Assembly: GCA_038199755.1 (NCBI GenBank)
Contig: JBBPYR010000004.1
Span: 1 to 30,405, forward strand
Origin: JBBPYR01 sp038199755
GTDB taxonomy: Bacteria > Chloroflexota > Ktedonobacteria > Ktedonobacterales > Ktedonobacteraceae
Direction of reading: 5' to 3'
Length of the DNA: 30,405 nt
This document shows positions 24,524 through 30,405 of this stretch, piece after piece. Position 1 is the first letter of the stretch, and each line of letters opens with the position of its first letter. The translations under genes and the position numbers were made by a program. The notes beneath the pieces are model-generated. The model was not told the DNA's origin. It ran no database searches and saw only the letters and a program-made list of their open reading frames with translations.

Positions 24524-25258
24524 ATGAGGAATATTTCTAGTAGAAAACGAATGATCTCCCCCACACTACTCGTGGTTCTCTTGCCTCTCCTTGGACTGGT
24601 GAGTTGCACATCTCCCTCAAATGGACCTTTCTCACCAAACACCAACACCACCATGATTGACTGGGTGAACTTCATCCGCTTTGGGGGGATTACCTATCTC
24701 ACCGCGTCTACAAAGCCAGGGCGGTCGTTAACAGAGAGCGACCTCGGACCAGTGTTCGCAACAGTCACATTCAAACTCCAGGGCAATGTGCAAGATCCAG
24801 GGTATCAGAGTAAGGATGGAGACGCGTCCATCCTCGATGTCGGAACTAAAGTCTATGCTGTGAAAGGCTATAGCCCGACCTTTAGACTTGCCACGCACGA
24901 GAACAATGTTTACACGCTCTACGAGGCCGACACCAATCCTCACGCTAAGAAGGGGGTGGATCTCCTCGATATCGGTGGGAAGGTGCAATATATAGGGATA
25001 GTGAGCGAGCAGGATGGTGTGACCGAATTGGGAGCCATCAAAGACCCAAAGCAGGTAGCCGTGGTGGTTCCGATGGTCTTGCAAGCCACCGTCGATCAAA
25101 ACCGTCAGGGAGGCAATAAGCGCTACTTCATTGCTTTTCATCTTGCCGATGGCACAGTGGTGACACGATCATACTCGCTAGATACTGGTGAACTGGCTCG
25201 CGGCATTCTACTGCCCAAAGCTTTTGGGCTTGCTATCGCGGCAGCGTTACCAAAGTAA
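24524..25258 (+). CDS. Lipoprotein of unknown function
   Basis: A 244-residue exported lipoprotein: Lys/Arg-rich N-terminus, hydrophobic stretch (about residues 11-27) and lipobox LVSC, then a globular part with DLGPVFATVTFKLQG, DGDASILDVGTKVYAVKGYSP and a C-terminal LDTGELARGILLPKAF. ATG 24524 with AAAAGGA 9 bases before it is preferred; an in-frame ATG at 24506 overlaps the preceding stop and has no ribosome site. I do not recognise the family. Its location just after the nuclease remnant is probably accidental. Confidence 0.65.
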   Translation: MRNISSRKRMISPTLLVVLLPLLGLVSCTSPSNGPFSPNTNTTMIDWVNFIRFGGITYLTASTKPGRSLTESDLGPVFATVTFKLQGNVQDPGYQSKDGDASILDVGTKVYAVKGYSPTFRLATHENNVYTLYEADTNPHAKKGVDLLDIGGKVQYIGIVSEQDGVTELGAIKDPKQVAVVVPMVLQATVDQNRQGGNKRYFIAFHLADGTVVTRSYSLDTGELARGILLPKAFGLAIAAALPK

Positions 25259-25385
25259 CGGGATAGGTACGCGAATCTTCCTACGAGATATCAAGAAGGA
25301 AGCACATCATAGGGATATGACCCCTCATCAAGAAAGCTTTCTGCTTGTCAGTTCCTCATTCGTTAACCCATGGTCAGAAAAGAGG

Positions 25386-25424
25386 GCACGCAACGCTTAG
25401 TGGCGACCACTAGGTGTTGCGTGC
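25386..25424 (-). terminator. Terminator hairpin of the exporter remnant
   Basis: GCACGCAAC (25386-25394) pairs with GTTGCGTGC (25416-25424), with an inner AGTGG/CCACT stem; the minus-strand exporter remnant ends inside it (TAA at 25397-25399). On the minus strand the hairpin is followed by CCTCTTTTCT, a modest T-run. Confidence 0.5.
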
Positions 25425-25987
25425 GTCGCAATTTCGCCTTTTTGGATCATCTCCGTCACCTTACGGCGCATCGTCGCCGCGGCATCGCTATCATGCACCG
25501 TCATCCCAAAGCTGGCAGCGATGAGAATGATAACGGCTGCAGTTACAAATGCTGCATGATAAGCTGTATAGTTTGGTACCACGACCCCACTCGCGCTCAC
25601 CTGTGTGATACCCACAAGACCGATAACACTACTGAGTAAAGCCACACCCAGCGACGCACCAATCTGTCTCTGCGCATTGAAGAGAGCCGACGCCTGTCCC
25701 GTTTCCACCGATGTGATCGTCGCAAAAGAGGCGGCCTGCACCGAGGTAAAGGAGAAGGCCATGCCCACACCCATGAGCAACATCAATGTCCGCATCAGCC
25801 ACAGCGTCGTGTCCTTCCCCATCAGGATCATCAACACCATCAAAATCGCCACACCCGTCACCTTGAACTGGCGACTCATGGCGGGCAAGGCGACATTAAT
25901 AATCGTTGTGTCCATAATACTCATGAATATAGCCGCGACAAACACAACACTCACACTCACTTTTGGGCTAATGGCAGGAAGATGCAT
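25397..25987 (-). pseudogene. DHA2-type MFS exporter with internal deletion
   Basis: A 196-codon open frame joins the first helix of a DHA2 transporter (VVFVAAIFMSIMDTTIINVALPAMSRQF, residues 14-41) directly to the late helices (LMGVGMAFSFTSVQ, then ETGQASALFNAQRQIGASLGVALL, residues 71-119), which in the intact relative at 8469 are about 330 residues apart. The middle 9-11 helices are missing in frame, at about residue 44. No transport can be expected; the frame has no stop, so a short membrane protein could still be made. ATG 25987 has GGAG 9 bases upstream. Confidence 0.8.
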
Positions 25988-26118
25988 ATAGTTTGCTCCG
26001 ATGAAACAACAAAAATTCCTCTGCCCTTCAGAGGAATTGCAGGAATAGCTATAGACCTATATCAATAGCCCACACAAGCAACTTTGTCAAACACAGCAGA
26101 ACAACTCAGTAGCAATCC

Positions 26119-26955
26119 TCAGTCCTCGATCACACCCTTCTCTAGGGCTTCGGCCCACTTCTCGCCGCGTTCGAGCAGAATTGGCCCCATTGCTTCGTCC
26201 TGCGTCACGCTGATGCGTTGCCACTTCCAGAGTTCTAGCACCGCTAGAAAGGTCACGATAATCACAAAACGTGAGCGTTCATTATGCAAAACCTCTGCCA
26301 GCGTCACGCTAGTCCGCTCTTGCAGCAGGCCCATGATTTCGCTGATACGCTCGCTCACCCGCACACGCGCAACAGGCACGAGGTCAGTGCCATTGCTCAC
26401 GTCCTTTGTTTGTAGTTCCAGCAAGCGTTGAAAGGCACGTGCCAGCGATTGTGGCTCCAGACCCACCAAGGTAGGTGGTGTCCAGGCAAGTTGCGCCTCG
26501 ATACCCGCCAGCAAACCGGAACGTCCATAGGTTTGGAGACCCGCCTCCTCGCGTTGGCGCAACTGCTTCGCGATATCTTTCGCCTGCCGATATTCGATGA
26601 GGTGACGTTGCAGTTCCTCCGCCATCACCACCGCCTCCTGCGCCTCGCTTTGTAGCTCTTCCTTGTTACTCTGCGGCAGCAGGCTTTGCGATTTGATATA
26701 GAGTAAGCGAGCCGCGATAGAGACAAACGCTGCCATGTTTGCCAATGGCAGCTTCTCGGCCTCCCACTGGCGTAAATATGCCAGATACTGATCGGTGACA
26801 CTCAGCAGCGAAATCGTCGTAATCTCCATCTGCCGCTTCTCGATCAGGTGCAGCAAGAGATCGAGCGGCCCCTCAAATACAGGCAAATGGACAACATACC
26901 GTGCTTGCTCGCTCGCGGATTGTACAACCTCTTCAGCATTGACCTGTTCTAACAT
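26119..26955 (-). CDS. scpA: Segregation and condensation protein ScpA
   Basis: The kleisin subunit of the bacterial SMC condensin complex, which bridges SMC heads and binds ScpB for chromosome organisation and segregation. The 278-residue product shows the classical N-terminus YVVHLPVFEGPLDLLLHLIEKRQMEI followed by SVTDQYLAYL and LANMAAFVSIAARLLYIKSQSLLP, and a C-terminal winged-helix region (VIIVTFLAVLELWKWQRISVTQ). Last gene of the MBL-S2P-HD-ScpA operon, only 2 bases after the HD gene. scpB, usually adjacent, is not in view (it would lie left, where the exporter remnant begins). Confidence 0.95.
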   Translation of the reverse strand: MLEQVNAEEVVQSASEQARYVVHLPVFEGPLDLLLHLIEKRQMEITTISLLSVTDQYLAYLRQWEAEKLPLANMAAFVSIAARLLYIKSQSLLPQSNKEELQSEAQEAVVMAEELQRHLIEYRQAKDIAKQLRQREEAGLQTYGRSGLLAGIEAQLAWTPPTLVGLEPQSLARAFQRLLELQTKDVSNGTDLVPVARVRVSERISEIMGLLQERTSVTLAEVLHNERSRFVIIVTFLAVLELWKWQRISVTQDEAMGPILLERGEKWAEALEKGVIED

Positions 26956-26957
26956 AA

Positions 26958-27497
26958 CTATGACACCTCATCCACACGATGTAATTGTGCCGCCGGACCA
27001 TGGGGCTGGTGATGTGTGCGAATATACAGCACGGTACGTTCAGAGAGACCCGCCCGCGCCGCGAGATCAGCACCCACGTCCGCGTGCCACCAAGCATAAC
27101 TCAGCGCACGTTGCCAGGAAGGAATAGGAATAGAGCCTTGAGCCAGCACAGCAGGCGTGACAGTCAGACGTTTGAGCAAGTGAGGAGTACACAGCTTCCC
27201 AATCACGATGGCGGGGCGTGTCCAGAATGGCACCCGCCCCTGCGCTTTACCAACATCGTGCAATAACGCCGCCATCAGCATATCCTGCTCCTGGCAACCG
27301 CCTGCCTGCAAGCCATGATAGACACGCAAGCTATGCTGCTGATCTGCCTGCGACATCGTGAGAAACAGCGCGAACGCCGCCGCTGGCAGACATGCCTCCA
27401 CCTCAGCAAGTTCCGCTGGCGCGAGTGGTGCTATAAAGCCAAGCTGCTGCCATACCTGACGCAAACGATAGCGTGCTTTTGTCCTCATATTCAGCAT
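26958..27497 (-). CDS. HD-domain phosphohydrolase
   Basis: A 179-residue protein with a metal-binding HD fold: HSLRVYHGL (His55), LMAALLHDVGK (His80-Asp81) and a further WWHADVG around residue 138. HD enzymes hydrolyse nucleotides or phosphoesters; the substrate is not indicated. The start at 27497 follows the site-2 protease stop by 1 base, so the genes are translationally coupled; ATG 27488 is the alternative. Part of the operon with scpA. Confidence 0.8.
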   Translation of the reverse strand: MLNMRTKARYRLRQVWQQLGFIAPLAPAELAEVEACLPAAAFALFLTMSQADQQHSLRVYHGLQAGGCQEQDMLMAALLHDVGKAQGRVPFWTRPAIVIGKLCTPHLLKRLTVTPAVLAQGSIPIPSWQRALSYAWWHADVGADLAARAGLSERTVLYIRTHHQPHGPAAQLHRVDEVS

Positions 27498-27498
27498 G

Positions 27499-28224
27499 TT
27501 ACAGATTATAAATCAGGATAAAATCTGGCCCCAGATGGAACGGCGCGATGACTAGTGCGATAATAGACATTGAGCCCCTCCAGATATAAACAGCCAGTTG
27601 GAACAGAAAGAAATCGCCCAGGCCAGAAAGACGGGCAATAAAGGGCAAGAGGAAAAACAGAGCTAGAATGATAAACGGGCCATACGGAGCAGACTTAGCG
27701 AATTGCACTGCCTGTTTGCTCGGCAAGAGCGTATACACGATCTGATAGGCATCAAGCGGATAGAGCGGAATGAGATTGAAGAGTGTCAGAGAGATATTCA
27801 CACTAGCAAACACCAATAACAACTGAAGCACACGTAGCGTAAGGAAGTTATAACCCATAATTGGCGCAAGCACAGCGGCAAACGCCGCAACTAGAACACC
27901 AATCAGCAAGCTAAAGATGGGGCCAGCGATGGCAACCAACAAAATACCCGTATTCGCCCCCACGCGCATTTTCCAAGGGTCAGGCTTGACGGGTTTTCCC
28001 CAGCCAAAACCAAGACCGGGCGCAGGCTGAAACGCCAGGATAACACACATGAGCGTGCCGACAGGATCAAGATGTGTACGCAGGCTGAGCGATTGTCGCC
28101 CCTCAGCCTGTGGTGTGTGATCACCCAACCAAGAAGCCATCAGTGCGTGGCTAAACTCGTGTAATGCAATGGCTCCTAGAAAGGAGACCATAATCATAAG
28201 TGCCAGAACCACATTTATAGCCAT
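27499..28224 (-). CDS. Site-2 protease family protein (M50, membrane zinc peptidase)
   Basis: A 241-residue membrane protein with the zinc motif HEFSH at 22-26 in the first helix and the second zinc-ligand segment NLIPLYPLDAYQ at 150-161. In most S2P proteins the second motif reads NxxPxPPLDG; here it is LDAY, so the aspartate ligand is kept while the following Gly is replaced. It has five to six membrane helices and no PDZ domain, like the short YwhC-type group. It may cut membrane-bound regulators, but no sigma/anti-sigma pair is nearby. It lies 16 bases after the MBL-fold gene. Confidence 0.82.
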   Translation of the reverse strand: MAINVVLALMIMVSFLGAIALHEFSHALMASWLGDHTPQAEGRQSLSLRTHLDPVGTLMCVILAFQPAPGLGFGWGKPVKPDPWKMRVGANTGILLVAIAGPIFSLLIGVLVAAFAAVLAPIMGYNFLTLRVLQLLLVFASVNISLTLFNLIPLYPLDAYQIVYTLLPSKQAVQFAKSAPYGPFIILALFFLLPFIARLSGLGDFFLFQLAVYIWRGSMSIIALVIAPFHLGPDFILIYNL

Positions 28225-28240
28225 GGTAATATATTATCCT

Positions 28241-29155
28241 TTATGCTAGCAGATCGATCTCCATACCTTCATAGGAAGAGTATGTTTGTGCAAAGTGCTG
28301 TTGGGCCTCTGCTTCCATGCGATCTAACTGATCATCATCATAGGTTGGTTCATGATGAAATAAAATTAAGCGAGAAACATGTGCCGCTCGCGCTGCCTCT
28401 ATCGCCATTTCTATCGTACTATGCCCATAGCCATGCTTCACCTGTTGATAATCGGGCGTCGTATATTGCGCATCATGTATCAACACATCCGCGCCCTCAG
28501 CGAAGGTCAGAAAATCCGCCTCACAGCCCTCGCTCCACTCAACGTCGGTCGCATACACTAGACAATGGCCGCCATACTCCACACGATACATTAAGGCTCC
28601 ATCCAAAGGATGGCTATAGGTGAAACGTGCCAAGACGCGCAACGCACCCTTTGCCAACGGTGCATGCCTATCGCCATGCAGCGTAGGTTCCGTCTGCCCA
28701 CGCTGCCAAGTAATACATTCTTTTTTCAGGATCGTATGAAACGTACGATGTGATGGCAAGCGTTGTATCTCTACTGGGAAATACGGTGGAGACATCAGTG
28801 GGGTTACGAGTTGCTCAATACTTTGTCCACCTAATTGAGGGCCAAACAGATGCATAGTGGTATTGGCAGAGAAGAGCGGACTGAAGAAGGGAAAACCAAT
28901 CAAGTGATCGCCGTGACCGTGGGTGATAAAAAGGGACACCACCAGTGGCTCATCTTCGGGCCTCTTCATCAATGCATTCCCCAGGCGAATAATGCCGCTG
29001 CCCGCGTCAAAGATGAGCTGATGCCCGCCCACCTGCACTTCGACACACGACGTATTACCACCATGACGAAGTGTTCCTGGCCCAGGCGTAGGATAGCTAC
29101 CACGCACTCCCCAGAATCGCACTAAAAATTGCTGCTTATCACCAATATGGTCCAT
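28241..29155 (-). CDS. MBL-fold metallo-hydrolase
   Basis: A 304-residue metallo-beta-lactamase-fold enzyme of the phosphodiesterase/RNase Z-like group. The metal motif is HGHGDH (79-84) after SLFITH; a later aspartate lies in ATDVEW and His residues in LFHHEPTYDDD. An N-terminal FWGVRGSYPTPGP and GGNTSCVEV are typical of the AtsA/CARF-independent MBL hydrolases. It probably hydrolyses a phosphodiester or lactone. First gene of the operon leading to scpA. Confidence 0.85.
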   Translation of the reverse strand: MDHIGDKQQFLVRFWGVRGSYPTPGPGTLRHGGNTSCVEVQVGGHQLIFDAGSGIIRLGNALMKRPEDEPLVVSLFITHGHGDHLIGFPFFSPLFSANTTMHLFGPQLGGQSIEQLVTPLMSPPYFPVEIQRLPSHRTFHTILKKECITWQRGQTEPTLHGDRHAPLAKGALRVLARFTYSHPLDGALMYRVEYGGHCLVYATDVEWSEGCEADFLTFAEGADVLIHDAQYTTPDYQQVKHGYGHSTIEMAIEAARAAHVSRLILFHHEPTYDDDQLDRMEAEAQQHFAQTYSSYEGMEIDLLA

Positions 29156-29410
29156 AACATCCGCGCTCCCACGCAGGCCATGATTACTTGGCCCCTACGT
29201 AATCTCGTTATTCGTTGCCTCCATTATACCGTGCTTACCCCATATTGAAAAGGTTTCCTTTTGCAGGCCGCATATTTATGAGCTTGAAACGGTTTGGGCA
29301 ACTAATCCGTACTGTACATATTACACATATGTTAACGAACTCTTGTATCTATAAACGTATGGTAGGCCGCAATACATAGGTCCTACCCCAATACAAAAAG
29401 AGGAACTATT

Positions 29411-30391
29411 ATGGCTACTAGAAGGCAGGATGCTTCGACTCCAACCCACAACACACAAGGTGTACAGGCAAAAGCACAGAATACCGCTTCCGAAGCGATG
29501 CAAACCGCGACAGATGGCGCAAAATCTTTTGCTGACTTCGTCAAAAAGTTCAAAAACGACTGGTCACATCACCTCGCCCAAGCTCTGGCGTTTAGCCTGA
29601 TTACGGCGATGGTCCCTATCGCCATCCTACTACTGGCAATTGTTGTTAACTTCATTGGCTCGCTTGACCACAACGCAGAGACGCAGTTAATTACCCACCT
29701 CACGAAAGCCTTTCCAGCGCAGTTCCCTTCCAGCGAAGTCTTTCGTTCCGCTTTGAATAAGCTCTCTTCCGCGTCAGGGTTGCTCACTTTCATCGCGGTT
29801 GTGACGGCACTCCTCTTTGGCTCACGCCTCTTCACGCTAATGGAGGTCTGCTTCGACTCGATTTATCGTTTGAAACCACGTACAGGCCTCAAGAAAAATG
29901 GCATAGCGATTGTCATGCTCGTCCTGTTCGTGATACTCATTCCCGTTCTCGTCCTGGCTTCTTCTGTACCAGGACTGCTCGTCTCCTTCTTGCAGAACGG
30001 GCCAATCAACACCAACCCTGGCTTCATCTCACGACTGGGAGGCATTATCAGCAGTTTGCTCGTCTCCTTCCTACTCTTTGAAGCCTTTTACATGTTCGTG
30101 CCCAATCGCGGTGAACGCGTCGAAGGCTTCATCGATAGCGCACGCAAAAGCTGGGTAGGGGCCGCTGTTGCAGCCGTTGCCCTACAGATTATGCTGCTGC
30201 TCTTCCCTCTCTATATCCAGTTCTTCACACGCGGCTACACGGGCCAAATCACCCTGATCCTCGTGATGCTCGCCTTTTTCTACCTGTTCGCCTTCATCAT
30301 TCTGCTCGGTGCCGAGGTCAATGCCTACTACATTGATGGCATACGCCCCAATAGCACCGACCTGATGACACGCGCTAGCCGAGGGCAGTAA
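29411..30391 (+). CDS. YihY/virulence factor BrkB family membrane protein
   Basis: A 326-residue protein with a hydrophilic, Gln/Ala/Thr-rich N-terminal 45 residues and then six membrane helices; HLAQALAFSLITAMVPIAILLL, the LLTFIAVVTALLFGSRLFTLMEVCFDSIY segment and the final FIILLGAEVNAYY are hallmarks of the YihY/BrkB family (once annotated as ribonuclease BN). Function is unsettled; an inner-membrane transport or lipid role is often suggested. ATG 29411 has AGAGGA 7 bases upstream. The stop is followed by an A-run at the window end. Confidence 0.9.
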   Translation: MATRRQDASTPTHNTQGVQAKAQNTASEAMQTATDGAKSFADFVKKFKNDWSHHLAQALAFSLITAMVPIAILLLAIVVNFIGSLDHNAETQLITHLTKAFPAQFPSSEVFRSALNKLSSASGLLTFIAVVTALLFGSRLFTLMEVCFDSIYRLKPRTGLKKNGIAIVMLVLFVILIPVLVLASSVPGLLVSFLQNGPINTNPGFISRLGGIISSLLVSFLLFEAFYMFVPNRGERVEGFIDSARKSWVGAAVAAVALQIMLLLFPLYIQFFTRGYTGQITLILVMLAFFYLFAFIILLGAEVNAYYIDGIRPNSTDLMTRASRGQ

Positions 30392-30405
30392 AAAAAAGAT
30401 GGTTG

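Overview
The window reads as a chromosomal segment from a Gram-positive-like, GC-mixed soil bacterium of the Chloroflexota, most likely a Ktedonobacteria relative. This placement is an inference from the mix of genes (F420/LLM-type oxidoreductase, Rpn-like nuclease fragment, PQQ-propeller lipoprotein, unusual TPR and ABM proteins, hairpin intergenic repeats); there is no rRNA or other phylogenetic marker to prove it.

Positions 1-6150 are a defence island. A dndC-dndD-dndE-dndA operon (DNA phosphorothioation) runs leftward and meets, tail to tail with overlapping stop codons, the 3' remnant of an AIPR-family abortive-infection gene that has lost its 5' end. No dndB and no dndFGH restriction genes are visible. 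The island looks AT-richer than the rest. It is followed by about 1.1 kb without a convincing gene (6037-7173), which carries a duplicated CRISPR-repeat-like or operator-like element and several hairpin repeats.

Positions 7174-12907 are a patchwork: a secreted small protein, two closely similar antibiotic-biosynthesis-monooxygenase (ABM) proteins on either side of a DHA2 drug exporter, a frameshifted CcbP-like calcium-binding protein, a DUF1841-like protein, a truncated TPR gene and a DHA3-type exporter.

Positions 12951-18378 hold two leftward operons. One pairs glutamate decarboxylase with a class-I glutamine amidotransferase. The other (FMN-binding lipoprotein-like exported protein, ApbE flavin transferase, RnfD-like membrane domain fused to an FAD/NAD(P) reductase) looks like a compact system for moving electrons from NAD(P)H across the membrane to a covalently flavinylated extracytoplasmic protein. 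A set of palindromes and a hairpin repeat sit in the divergent region upstream of it.

Positions 18379-25260 carry an LLM-class oxidoreductase, an EamA transporter, a PQQ-propeller lipoprotein, a 2-hydroxyacid dehydrogenase next to an HpaI-type aldolase, a 5'-worn Rpn-like nuclease gene and a lipoprotein. Positions 25397-25987 are an exporter gene that has lost its middle. Positions 26119-29155 are a tight leftward operon: MBL-fold hydrolase, site-2 protease, HD-domain hydrolase and scpA. The window closes with a YihY/BrkB membrane protein.

A family of intergenic hairpin repeats, whose stems differ in sequence but keep pairing, is scattered through the window and is the least explained structural signal here.
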